64,000 nt of DNA from Flavobacteriaceae bacterium (GTDB taxonomy: Bacteria > Bacteroidota > Bacteroidia > Flavobacteriales > Flavobacteriaceae). The position numbers were made by a program, and so were the translations under genes. The notes under the pieces are model-generated. The model was not told the origin of the DNA and did no database searches. It worked only from the letters and a program-made list of their open reading frames with translations. Numbering within the stretch: the first letter of the stretch is position 1; the number at the start of each line of letters is the position of its first letter. Positions 1 through 8,353 of this stretch are shown piece after piece. The stretch covers positions 171,828 to 235,827 of the forward strand of contig JASBUG010000009.1 in the NCBI GenBank assembly GCA_030148025.1, given 5' to 3'.

Positions 1-2
1 AA

Positions 3-977
3 ACTATATCTAGTGCACAAGAAGGAACAAAAATTCCATTTAAAAACGGAACGCTTAAAATATGCTCTACCAAAAGCTTTACCATAAAAGGACATGATGG
101 AAACAATGTTATTATTAAAAATTTAAGTAACGGAATAGCGAGTAACAATGTAATAGTAGCTGACTCTTTAACTGCCAGAGTATATAGTAACTATAGTACT
201 AAAAATCGTGTTTCTTCTGGCTTATATACAACTGGATCTTCTAAAGGTATTGCCAGAACAAGAAGCTATCCTTCAAGAGGATATTACACAACATTAAAGG
301 GCAATGCTATAAAGAATAACGATTCGGTATTTGTGGGATTCCTTCATTCTAATAAAGATCAAAACAGAAGCAAAGGTTTAAAGAAACTTGGAAAAAAAGC
401 TGCTGCCGAAGAAAGTGGAATCTATTTAAAAATTGAACAAAAAGATGGAGAGCTTATAATCTCGGATGACCTCGAAAACCTATTCGTGATGACGCAAGGA
501 GAAAAATATGAAATAACCATTCCTAATTCCATAAGCTTAAATTGGGACACAAGCGGATGTTCAAAAAAAACAAAATCGTATTTCTTTAGAGCTAACGGAT
601 CTGAAATCATGAATTTTAAAGGCGAAGTTGAGATCACCTCATCGCTAAACAATTTTAAGTTAACCGATGTTTCTGGACCTGTTTCGGTAAATACTATTGG
701 CGGCAACGTTACGGTAATTTTCGACAAAACCACGCCTAACAAATTATACTCGGTTTATAGTAATAATGGGTTTATAGATATTACTTTACCAAAATCATCA
801 AGCATTACTGTTGATGCTACCGCTTCAGAAATATTAAGCGACCTAGATTTTAAAATTCTTTCTGAAAGCAACAAAAACCATAACCAACAAATGAACTTGA
901 AATTAGGCAATGGTAATGTGAAAATGAAATTAGATGCCGACCTTGGAAATATTTATTTAAGAGGTAAAAAGAACTAA
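3..977 (+). CDS. Secreted protein with C-terminal DUF4097/GIN-like beta-helix region (5' truncated by window edge)
   Basis: The reading frame is open from base 3, so the gene starts left of the window. The first visible residues, TISSAQEGTK, look like the end of a signal peptide with cleavage after SAQ, so only about 15-20 residues are probably missing. The rest is rich in Asn, Thr, Ser, Ile and Val with short alternating hydrophobic strands (for example VSVNTIGGNVTVIF and SNNGFIDITLP). This resembles the right-handed beta-helix of DUF4097/DUF2807 proteins. A Lys-rich linker lies near residues 115-130. No catalytic motif is visible. A secreted or surface-located structural role is inferred. 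The exact family is uncertain, but the frame and stop codon are secure. A bidirectional terminator follows. Confidence 0.7.
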   Translation, partial: TISSAQEGTKIPFKNGTLKICSTKSFTIKGHDGNNVIIKNLSNGIASNNVIVADSLTARVYSNYSTKNRVSSGLYTTGSSKGIARTRSYPSRGYYTTLKGNAIKNNDSVFVGFLHSNKDQNRSKGLKKLGKKAAAEESGIYLKIEQKDGELIISDDLENLFVMTQGEKYEITIPNSISLNWDTSGCSKKTKSYFFRANGSEIMNFKGEVEITSSLNNFKLTDVSGPVSVNTIGGNVTVIFDKTTPNKLYSVYSNNGFIDITLPKSSSITVDATASEILSDLDFKILSESNKNHNQQMNLKLGNGNVKMKLDADLGNIYLRGKKN

Positions 978-1002
978 AAATAATTAGTTGAACTATCACT
1001 AA

Positions 1003-1046
1003 AAAAGCCCTTTCAATTTAAATTAGTTTTTAAATAAAGGGCTTTT
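1003..1046. terminator. Bidirectional rho-independent terminator
   Basis: Arms AAAAGCCCTTT (1003-1013) and AAAGGGCTTTT (1036-1046) pair perfectly and have A and T tracts on both sides. The hairpin lies between two convergent genes and can serve both. Confidence 0.75.
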
Positions 1047-1070
1047 AATTTTATAAAAAAATATTTTAGA

Positions 1071-1625
1071 TCAGATAACAGAACATTTATAAACAAATGC
1101 TGGAGGCAAGTTAATTGGTGTAAAACCAAGTTTTACCTCATCAAATATTCCTTTTAAATACTTATACTTATTTAAGCTATACTGATATTGCAAAAAACTT
1201 CCTTCATTAATTAAATAATCAGGAACCTTTCCAAACATTATTGCCAATTCCTCATCTGGTATGATCGATAAAGGCAGACTTGACACCAAATAATCAATTC
1301 TTTCAATACTTAATTCGTTTAAAAGAGAATCAAACTCTATTGCCGAATGATTAAATATTTGAAAATTATCGTATTCTTTAAATCTATCTTTGCAGTGATT
1401 AAAAAAAGGTGTGTTAATCTCTAGAGAAATCAATCGTGAACTTGCTGGTAATTTCTTTAAAATATGTTTGGTTATTGCACCATTTCCAGGCCCAAACTCA
1501 AGTACCACCTGATTTTCTCCAAAGTCAATATGCTTAATAATGTTATTTGCTAAGTATTTAGAACTCGGTGCAATAGCACCAATATTTTTAATGGAAGAAA
1601 TGGCTTCCTTTGCAAATAATTTCAT
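1071..1625 (-). CDS. SAM-dependent methyltransferase, PmtA-like (phospholipid N-methyltransferase family)
   Basis: Class I Rossmann methyltransferase of 184 aa. The SAM-binding glycine loop LEFGPGNGAIT is at residues 42-52, followed by an acidic strand end in LISLEIN. The N-terminal stretch IGAIAPSSKYLANN before the loop is typical of the bacterial phosphatidylethanolamine N-methyltransferase (PmtA) and rRNA dimethylase-like group. This group methylates small or lipid substrates at the membrane surface, but the substrate here cannot be read from the sequence. There is no signal peptide. ATG start. It is a single gene ending at the bidirectional terminator. Methyltransferase fold is confident; phospholipid specificity is only a guess. 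Confidence 0.75.
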   Translation of the reverse strand: MKLFAKEAISSIKNIGAIAPSSKYLANNIIKHIDFGENQVVLEFGPGNGAITKHILKKLPASSRLISLEINTPFFNHCKDRFKEYDNFQIFNHSAIEFDSLLNELSIERIDYLVSSLPLSIIPDEELAIMFGKVPDYLINEGSFLQYQYSLNKYKYLKGIFDEVKLGFTPINLPPAFVYKCSVI

Positions 1626-1971
1626 TTATTGATTTTTAGTTTTCTAAATAAATAGCTCTACGCTAATTTATTTAAAATTTTGATTGATATACTATACGAC
1701 GATAAGAAAATTAATACGTTACCAAATTTTGTCATTTTTTTATTTAAAACGTTCTAACATCTTATTACACATTTATTAGCATTATTTTTTATTAACTTAA
1801 CCACATCAGTTTTATTTCATACTCGTATAAAAACAGTTAAACATATTGTTAGAATAATTTGTTTATCTCTAACAAAGAATATAACTTTTCAATCTATTTC
1901 TTGTCTATGTCCTTTGGTGTAATCATGCGCTTATTATTTTTAAGACAACAAGAATATAAAACCACTAAATC
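1626..1971. other. Intergenic region without a recognised gene
   Basis: About 346 bp of very AT-rich DNA between divergent genes. I see no ORF with coding character, no RNA gene and no clear TAnnTTTG promoter box. It must contain the promoters of both flanking genes. Confidence 0.4.
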
Positions 1972-2856
1972 ATGAAATATTTAATCATTCTTTTAATACT
2001 ACCTATAAGCTTTTCTTGTAAAGAACAAGACAAAAAAGAAATTTTACCAGAAACCTATCTAACAGAAATAGAAGATTACCGTAATAAATTAAACACAGGT
2101 AGAAAAAACGGCTATCTACAACTTACCGGCTTATTTAAGTTAGACTCGTTAGATAATACCTTTGGCAAAAACAGCAATAATGATTTTGTTTTTAATGTTA
2201 CCGATATTCCTGAAAACATAGGAACTATTTCTATGACAGCCGAAAATATAGTGTTTACGCCTAATACCAATATTGAAATAACTACAAAACAAGATTCAGT
2301 AATTACTGCATCAATATTAAATTTTGATGAATTTGGCAGTTCAGTAAGAATGTATCACAAACATGCAAATTGGCAGGTTATTACACGTTCTGGTCAAAAA
2401 TACCTGAGAGTTTGGGATGAAAAAAACCCCGCAATTGAAGCCTTTAAAGGTTTTGAATTTTACGCCTTAAATTCAAATTTCATAATTGAGGGGCAATTCA
2501 CTTATTTTAAAGAAGCCAAAGAAGCATCGGTTAAATCGCAATTAGGTGTTAATGCCAATACCAATTTTATAGGACAAGTGTCCTTCAATTTTGATGGTGA
2601 CACACACACCTTAGATGTTGGTAGTAATGGGTTCACAATGGTTGGCGATGCTACAACTGGTGAAGCTACATATGGTGGTGGTCGTTATGTATATTTAGAT
2701 CTTCCGGAAACTGATGGTGCTGTAACAATCGATTTTAATAAACTTTACAATCCACCATGCTCATTCAGTAAATATACTACATGTTTATATCCACCTAGAC
2801 AAAATCATCTTCCGTTTGAAATTTTGGCAGGAGAGACAATTACTAAAAATAAGTAA
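1972..2856 (+). CDS. DUF1684 domain lipoprotein
   Basis: 294-aa lipoprotein with signal MKYLIILLILPISFSC and the lipidated Cys at residue 16. The body matches DUF1684: a central WQVITRSGQKYLRVWD segment, then a YFKEAKEASVKSQLG-type strand. The diagnostic C-terminal block contains ATTGEATYGGGRYVYLDLP, then FNKLYNPPCSF, ending with a Cys-Pro rich CLYPPRQNHLP. The function of DUF1684 is not established; members are secreted or periplasmic in Bacteroidota. The gene stands alone, and its stop lies 7 bp from that of the convergent tonB gene. Confidence 0.88.
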   Translation: MKYLIILLILPISFSCKEQDKKEILPETYLTEIEDYRNKLNTGRKNGYLQLTGLFKLDSLDNTFGKNSNNDFVFNVTDIPENIGTISMTAENIVFTPNTNIEITTKQDSVITASILNFDEFGSSVRMYHKHANWQVITRSGQKYLRVWDEKNPAIEAFKGFEFYALNSNFIIEGQFTYFKEAKEASVKSQLGVNANTNFIGQVSFNFDGDTHTLDVGSNGFTMVGDATTGEATYGGGRYVYLDLPETDGAVTIDFNKLYNPPCSFSKYTTCLYPPRQNHLPFEILAGETITKNK

Positions 2857-2863
2857 CAGGTAT

Positions 2864-3592
2864 TTATTCTACATATGTAAAGTTAATAGGCAAACTGTAA
2901 GGCACACTCACAGAGCGTCCTCGTTGTTTCCCTGGTATCATTTTTGGCAACAAACTTACAATACGTTCGGCTTCTTTTTCTAAAAGTTTATCTGGACCAC
3001 GTGTTTTTATTTTTGTAACCAAACCCTTAGAGTCTATAGTAAACAACACATACACCTTACCTCTTAGACCTCGTTCTATGGCAGCTTCTGGATATTGAAA
3101 ATTTTTGGTAACGTGTTTTACCATCTTTTCTTGAAAACACTTTTTAAGCGTTGCATTGCTCTTTCCTTTACATCCAGGCCATACAGGTACATTTTCAACC
3201 ACAGCAAAAGGGACTGCTACATCTTCCTCTTCTTCAACAACATTCACATCTTCGATAAAAACTTCGCGTTCTTCAATAGCTTCTTCCATACTCGTTTCAG
3301 TACTTTCTATAACTGTTTCCTCAACCTCCTCAACATCTTCAATAATAGTAATTACTTCTGGTGCAGCTGGTGGCGGTGGCGGTGGTGGCGGTGTTTTTAG
3401 ATCTATAATAGGAATTTCCTCTTCTTCCTGTACCTCATCCATTTGTAAAATATCTAAGGCTATATCATCTTTATCGTAGGTTTTATAGTTTAGTAGCCCT
3501 TTGGTAACAAAGAGCATTAAACATAAGCCAATAGTAAAATATAAGCTACTATTCTTACTTAAATCTAGATCGGGATTCTTCTTCAACTCCAT
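2864..3592 (-). CDS. tonB: Energy transducer TonB family protein
   Basis: 242 aa. One N-terminal membrane anchor (about residues 18-36, LYFTIGLCLMLFVTKGLL). It is followed by a periplasmic spacer with an eight-Pro run (TPPPPPPPPAAPEV) and a long acidic Glu/Val region (residues 80-125). The C-terminal TonB domain (about 160-242) contains FQYPEAAIERGLRGKVYVLF and ends with a hydrophobic strand INFTYVE. TonB couples the ExbB/ExbD proton-motive complex to outer-membrane receptors; no exbB/exbD lie nearby. The acidic rather than Lys-rich spacer is common in Bacteroidota TonB proteins. It could drive the receptor encoded at 11.7-13.9 kb, but this is not shown. Confidence 0.88.
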   Translation of the reverse strand: MELKKNPDLDLSKNSSLYFTIGLCLMLFVTKGLLNYKTYDKDDIALDILQMDEVQEEEEIPIIDLKTPPPPPPPPAAPEVITIIEDVEEVEETVIESTETSMEEAIEEREVFIEDVNVVEEEEDVAVPFAVVENVPVWPGCKGKSNATLKKCFQEKMVKHVTKNFQYPEAAIERGLRGKVYVLFTIDSKGLVTKIKTRGPDKLLEKEAERIVSLLPKMIPGKQRGRSVSVPYSLPINFTYVE

Positions 3593-3784
3593 AATAGTAG
3601 TATTTAATTGTAAAACGACTCTATGAAGTTATTACCAAATATTACCAAATACTATGACAAATATCAGTTCTATAGAGTCGTAATTCTGTATAAAATGATT
3701 TTTTGATTGTTCATTTAAAAACTATTAACTTCGTTAGCGCTCCATTTCAACACATTTTTTTTTAATATTAATCAACCCACACTC

Positions 3785-5293
3785 ATGAAAAGAATTCTTT
3801 TCCTTTTAAGCTGTTTTATAATATCTGGAAGTTCATTAGCTCAAGAAAAACAAAAAACAGATTCCAAACCCATTCCTGAACCAAAGGCGTTTGTAACGTC
3901 GCACCAAGCTAATATTAATGGAAAAGCGTTAAAGTATACAGCTACTGCCAAAGAAACCTATTTAAAGAACAACAATGGTGAGCCTGTGGCTTCAATATGG
4001 TCTGTAGCTTATACAGCTACCGAAAAGACTAATCCAGCTAACAGACCTGTAACTTTTATTTTTAATGGTGGTCCAGGTTCAGCCTCGGTTTGGTTACACA
4101 TGGGCTTATTTGGACCAAAATTGGTAAAGGTGCATTCTGATGCTAAAGAAGATGATGGTGCAGCTCCTTATAATTTAACTAAGAACACACATAACTTGCT
4201 CGATATTACTGATCTGGTTTTTATCGACCCTGTTGGTACTGGTTATAGTCGTGTTGTTGGAAAAGGTAAAGTTGAAAACTATTGGGGATTAAATGAAGAC
4301 GCTAGTTCTATTGCCAAATTTATGAGGCAGTGGATTACAGAAAATAAACGATGGTTCTCACCAAAATATATTGCTGGCGAAAGTTATGGTACCACAAGAG
4401 CTGCAGCTGTAGCCAATGTACTTGAAGGTGGCGGTCAAAATATGGCATTAAACGGATTGATCTTAATTTCTCAGGCTTTAGATTACGATGGTTCAACATC
4501 CATTCATGATAATATTACCTCCTACCTAACCTACTTACCAAGTATGGCTGCCACTGCATGGTATCATAAAAAAGCAGGCGCAGGAAAAACATTAGAAGCC
4601 TTTGTAGAAGAAGCTAGACAGTTTACGTATAATGATTATACCAGAGCACTTTACAAAGGAAACCTATTAACCGCAACTGAGAAAAACACCATAGCAGAAC
4701 GTTTGGCCTATTTTACTGGATTACATAAAGCCTATATCTTAAAATCCAACTTAAGGGTTTTAGTGCCACGCTTTCAAAAACAACTTTTAGCAGACAAAGG
4801 ATTGACTATAGGTCGTTTAGACGGCAGATTTATGGGAGATGAAGATGATGATGTATCAGACAGACCAAGCTTAGGTGACCCGTCATCATATCAAATTGGC
4901 GCAGCATATACAGCAGCATTAAATCATTATTTAGCTTCAGATCTTAAAGTAGATATGGATCGTCCTTATCTTACTTCTAACGGACAAATAGGTTCTAAAT
5001 GGCGCTGGAGAACTGTACCAGATGGACAATACTGGGAACCAACTCCTGTAAATACCTCAAGACAATTAGGTGAGGTCATGAGGCGAAATACAGAAATGAA
5101 AGTACTCGTTGCCAGTGGCTACTACGATCTTATTACACCATTTTTTGACGCAGAATATACCTTTGCTAGAAACAGCATTGTAAGCGAGCGTGTTAGCATG
5201 ACCTACTACGAAGGTGGACATATGATGTACACACACGAACCAGACTTTGTAAAAATAGCAGAAGACATAAGAGCATTCATTACTAAACAATAA
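3785..5293 (+). CDS. Serine carboxypeptidase, peptidase family S10
   Basis: 502 aa with signal peptide MKRILFLLSCFIISGSSLAQ. Family S10 alpha/beta-hydrolase: the oxyanion motif FNGGPGSASVW is near residue 95, the nucleophile motif GESYGTTR gives Ser200, Asp448 lies in GYYDLITPF and His479 in GGHMMY. All three catalytic residues are therefore present. S10 enzymes remove C-terminal residues at acidic pH; the protein is secreted to the periplasm or outside. It is followed after 4 bp by a RidA-like lipoprotein and then a cyclophilin lipoprotein, forming a likely three-gene operon of secreted proteins. Confidence 0.92.
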   Translation: MKRILFLLSCFIISGSSLAQEKQKTDSKPIPEPKAFVTSHQANINGKALKYTATAKETYLKNNNGEPVASIWSVAYTATEKTNPANRPVTFIFNGGPGSASVWLHMGLFGPKLVKVHSDAKEDDGAAPYNLTKNTHNLLDITDLVFIDPVGTGYSRVVGKGKVENYWGLNEDASSIAKFMRQWITENKRWFSPKYIAGESYGTTRAAAVANVLEGGGQNMALNGLILISQALDYDGSTSIHDNITSYLTYLPSMAATAWYHKKAGAGKTLEAFVEEARQFTYNDYTRALYKGNLLTATEKNTIAERLAYFTGLHKAYILKSNLRVLVPRFQKQLLADKGLTIGRLDGRFMGDEDDDVSDRPSLGDPSSYQIGAAYTAALNHYLASDLKVDMDRPYLTSNGQIGSKWRWRTVPDGQYWEPTPVNTSRQLGEVMRRNTEMKVLVASGYYDLITPFFDAEYTFARNSIVSERVSMTYYEGGHMMYTHEPDFVKIAEDIRAFITKQ

Positions 5294-5297
5294 ACTC

Positions 5298-5852
5298 ATG
5301 AAACAACTAACCAGCCTTTTCATTTTATTACTTTTTGCTTGCAATACCAACCCTAAACAAGAAGAAGTACCAAAAGCAGCATTGTACGATTATGATGTTG
5401 AAGAACGTATTGAAGCACTAGGACACAAACTATCGACACCTACCAAACCAGTAGCCAATTATGTTAATGCCGTTAAAACTGGCAACCTTGTATTTATGGC
5501 AGGTAAAGGCCCTAGAGATGCCGAAGGGAATCTTATAACAGGCAAAGTTGGGATAGATCTTACTATTGAAGAAGGTTATGCAGCCGCAACAAAAACAGCA
5601 ATTGCTCAACTATCTGCACTTAAAGCAGAAATAGGAGATCTCAACAAAGTTGTACGTATCGTAAAGGTTTTAGGTATGGTGAATTGCGATGACAACTTTA
5701 CACAACATCCTGAAGTAATTAATGGATTTTCAGATACTATGGTCGCCATTTTTGGGGAACGTGGCAAGCATGCCCGAGCTGCAGTTGGTATGGGATCTCT
5801 ACCTAGAGATCTAGCTTGTGAAATAGAAATGATCGTTGAAATTCAAGACTAG
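5298..5852 (+). CDS. RidA family lipoprotein (YjgF/YER057c/UK114)
   Basis: 184 aa. The N-terminus MKQLTSLFILLLFAC is a lipoprotein signal with Cys15, unusual for the normally cytosolic RidA fold. The RidA core follows: VKTGNLVFMAGKGPRDAEGN, then ATKTAIAQLSALKAEIGDLNKVVRIVKVLG, and an alternating C-terminal segment HARAAVGMGSLPRDLACEIEM. The Arg that binds carboxylates in RidA (in ARAAVG) is present. RidA hydrolyses enamine/imine intermediates of PLP enzymes; an exported version must have another or broader role. It belongs to a tight operon between the S10 peptidase and the cyclophilin. Confidence 0.88.
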   Translation: MKQLTSLFILLLFACNTNPKQEEVPKAALYDYDVEERIEALGHKLSTPTKPVANYVNAVKTGNLVFMAGKGPRDAEGNLITGKVGIDLTIEEGYAAATKTAIAQLSALKAEIGDLNKVVRIVKVLGMVNCDDNFTQHPEVINGFSDTMVAIFGERGKHARAAVGMGSLPRDLACEIEMIVEIQD

Positions 5853-5856
5853 AATT

Positions 5857-6726
5857 ATGAAGCAATTATTCAAGCTATTTGGTTTAGTGCTTATTGTCTT
5901 TACAATATCTTGTGACAAAGAAATTGAAGAAGGTGTAAAACAAAGTGATCTTTCTAAAGATATTGAGTTTGTTACAGATTATGGTTCTATTATCATGCGA
6001 TTATCAGACGAAACACCAAAGCATCGTAATAATTTTATCAAATTAGTAAATCAAAAATTCTACGATAGTATTTCCTTTCATCGCGTAATCGAAAAATTTA
6101 TTATTCAAACTGGCGATCCTGAAACTAAAAACCCTAATACCACCAAAGAAATTGGTGCTTCAGATCTGCCGTATCGCGTAGATGCAGAGTTCAACCCTAA
6201 TTTATTTCATAAACGCGGCGCTTTAAATGCTGCTCGAGAAGGTGACAACAACAACCCAAATAGAGCTTCCAGTAGTACACAATTCACCATTGTTCAAGGT
6301 AGAGTTTATAACGATAGTACCCTTAACATTGCAGAAGGTCGCATTAATAAGTGGTTAGCTTATAATAAATTGATCAATAAACCAGAGCAACAAGAGAATC
6401 TAAAAAAAATGGCGTCTTATATAGAGAATTATAACGAACATAAAGAGGCATACCAAGTACTAAAAAAAGAACTGGACTCTTTAGCGCAAATAGAACTTGA
6501 ATCTATGGAACCTTATACCTATCCAGATGCGCATAGAAACATTTACAAAACCATTGGTGGTGCTGCCCACTTAGACCAGAACTATACTGTTTTTGGTGAA
6601 GTTGTAAAAGGAATGGATGTAGTAGACAGTATTGCTGCGGTTAAAACCAATAATAGGGATCGGCCAGAAAAAGACATAAGAATTATTACTGCAAGACTTA
6701 TAGAACGTAAAGATTACAATCGTTAA
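5857..6726 (+). CDS. Cyclophilin-type peptidyl-prolyl isomerase lipoprotein with an internal insertion
   Basis: The ATG at 5857 is chosen because it starts a clean lipoprotein signal (MKQLFKLFGLVLIVFTISC); an in-frame TTG at 5836 lies inside the preceding gene. The cyclophilin fold is split. The first half (about residues 35-145) has TDYGSIIMRLSDETPKHRNNF, FHRVIEKFIIQTGDPE and a SSTQFTIVQG segment. About 75 charged, helical residues follow. The last strand block contains GGAAHLDQNYTVFGEVVKGMDVVDSIA. Cyclophilins catalyse proline cis/trans isomerisation; here the activity would be periplasmic. The substrate-binding region appears intact. It has a paralogue at 22412 without the insertion. Confidence 0.9.
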   Translation: MKQLFKLFGLVLIVFTISCDKEIEEGVKQSDLSKDIEFVTDYGSIIMRLSDETPKHRNNFIKLVNQKFYDSISFHRVIEKFIIQTGDPETKNPNTTKEIGASDLPYRVDAEFNPNLFHKRGALNAAREGDNNNPNRASSSTQFTIVQGRVYNDSTLNIAEGRINKWLAYNKLINKPEQQENLKKMASYIENYNEHKEAYQVLKKELDSLAQIELESMEPYTYPDAHRNIYKTIGGAAHLDQNYTVFGEVVKGMDVVDSIAAVKTNNRDRPEKDIRIITARLIERKDYNR

Positions 6727-6794
6727 CACTAATTAACACAGGTTATCCGCCTTATTACTTATCTTACAGCAGTTAATCAAAAAACCATGTTATA

Positions 6795-7253
6795 ATGTTA
6801 AAAAAATTATTGCTAATAGTAACGGTAGTATTAGGTACATCTGTAGCTAATGCTCAAAACAATGTTGCTGAAGAAGAAAAAGCTGTATCTGAAGCAGTTT
6901 TAAATTACATCGAAAACTTTTTTGAAAACAAGTTTGATGAGATGAATGCATCTTTACATCCTCGTTTAGCAAAACGTGGATTGAATCCAGATGGCACCAT
7001 GTACGAAGATCTGCCTCCGGCAAAACTTAAAGAAATGATGTCTAAAAAAAAGCCATTGGCTTTGGAGCATCAAAAGAATTTGGTAGATCAAATTTCTGTA
7101 TTTGGAAAAATGGCAAGTGCTAGCTTAACCACAGGATATCCGAATATGAAATGGAAAGAATATGTACATCTGGTTAAAGACAATGGCCAATGGAAGATTA
7201 TTAATATTTTCTGGGAATACTACCCTATGAAAAAACGATCTAAAAAGAAATAA
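6795..7253 (+). CDS. Secreted NTF2-like protein (putative lumazine-binding family)
   Basis: 152 aa with cleavable signal MLKKLLLIVTVVLGTSVANAQ. The rest fits the small cone-shaped NTF2-like fold: EEEKAVSEAVLNYIENFFENKFDEMNASLHP forms the N-terminal helices, and the C-terminal strand WKEYVHLVKDNGQWKIINIFWEY has the characteristic KDNGQWKI motif of the 'putative lumazine-binding' family. The tail is Lys-rich. The ligand or reaction is unknown. It stands alone and ends at a clear terminator. Confidence 0.82.
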   Translation: MLKKLLLIVTVVLGTSVANAQNNVAEEEKAVSEAVLNYIENFFENKFDEMNASLHPRLAKRGLNPDGTMYEDLPPAKLKEMMSKKKPLALEHQKNLVDQISVFGKMASASLTTGYPNMKWKEYVHLVKDNGQWKIINIFWEYYPMKKRSKKK

Positions 7254-7259
7254 TAACAA

Positions 7260-7288
7260 AAAAGCTTAGTTAACCACTAAGCTTTTTT
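7260..7288 (+). terminator. Rho-independent terminator
   Basis: AAAGCTTAGT, loop TAACC, then ACTAAGCTTT followed by a T run, directly after the NTF2-like gene. Confidence 0.8.
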
Positions 7289-7344
7289 TATTGGGTTTAA
7301 ATTTTAAAACGATTACCTTGCAGTTACCAGATATATAATATGCC

Positions 7345-8265
7345 ATGACACTAAAAGTTGCCGTTGTACAGGATGCTCCTGTTTTTTTCGATAAAAAAAA
7401 AACCTTAGATAAAGTAACATCCGTTACCAAAACCTATGCAGAACAAGGTTGTAATTTAATTGTATTTCCAGAGTCGTTTGTACCAGGATATCCTCGCGGA
7501 TTTAGTTTTGGAGCTGTAGTTGGCAGTCGTAATGATGCTGGCAGACAATTGTATACCGATTATTACAACAATAGTATAGATCTTGAAAGTGATGATCTAA
7601 AATATCTGGAAACGCTTTGTAAAGAACAGAACATATACATGGTTATTGGTGTAACCGAAAGACAACATACCAATGGTAGTTTATATTGCTCTATGTTATA
7701 CCTCTCTCCTACCAAAGGTTTATTAGGGGTACACCGAAAAATAAAACCTACAGGTACCGAGCGCCTTATTTGGGCAGAGGCAGGAGGCGAATCGCTAGTG
7801 ACTTTCGATACAAAAATTGGAAAGCTAGGCGGACTTATTTGCTGGGAAAACTATATGCCGTTAGCTCGCATGTCTATGTACTTAAAAGGTGTAGAGATCT
7901 ATATTGCACCAACGGCTGATTCGCGTGAGCAGTGGACAGCTACCATGCAACAAATTGCACTTGAAGGACGCTGTTTTGTATTGGGTTGTAACCAATATAT
8001 AACCAAAAGTATGTACCCTGTAAAATACGCTGAAGACGTTAAAAATGAACAAGAGAATTTCTGCCCTGGTGGTTCTGTAATTGTTTCACCTTTAGGCAAG
8101 ATTATAGAAGGTCCTTTATTTAATAAAGCAGGTGTATTGGTTGCTGAACTAGATCTTGAAGATATTAAACGCAGTAAACTCGATTTTGATGTAATTGGGC
8201 ATTATGCACGACCAGATATTTTTGATTTCAAGGCAAACAACCAGCCAGATATTATTAAAGAATAA
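7345..8265 (+). CDS. Nitrilase (carbon-nitrogen hydrolase family)
   Basis: 306 aa, cytosolic, no signal peptide. The catalytic triad of the nitrilase superfamily is present: Glu43 in FPESFVPGYPRG, Lys132 in HRKIKPT, and Cys166 in GLICWENYMP. The motifs FPESFVPGYPRG and CWENYMPL are those of true aliphatic/aryl nitrilases (branch 1) rather than amidases. The predicted reaction is hydrolysis of a nitrile to the carboxylic acid and ammonia. It is a single gene. A TTACCTTGC promoter-like box lies about 30 bp upstream. Confidence 0.9.
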   Translation: MTLKVAVVQDAPVFFDKKKTLDKVTSVTKTYAEQGCNLIVFPESFVPGYPRGFSFGAVVGSRNDAGRQLYTDYYNNSIDLESDDLKYLETLCKEQNIYMVIGVTERQHTNGSLYCSMLYLSPTKGLLGVHRKIKPTGTERLIWAEAGGESLVTFDTKIGKLGGLICWENYMPLARMSMYLKGVEIYIAPTADSREQWTATMQQIALEGRCFVLGCNQYITKSMYPVKYAEDVKNEQENFCPGGSVIVSPLGKIIEGPLFNKAGVLVAELDLEDIKRSKLDFDVIGHYARPDIFDFKANNQPDIIKE

Positions 8266-8353
8266 AACCTACTTATCACCTAGCATTATGTGTTTTACAC
8301 AAAAAAGACAACTTGGTTATCATTTGTTAGCAGTAGTAATTGAACAAATATAA

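Noticed and set aside
3095..3479. Open frames antisense to tonB with Gly/Trp- or Ser-rich products
   Set aside because: They are the reverse reading of the poly-Pro and Glu/Val-rich spacer of TonB; low complexity, no start context.
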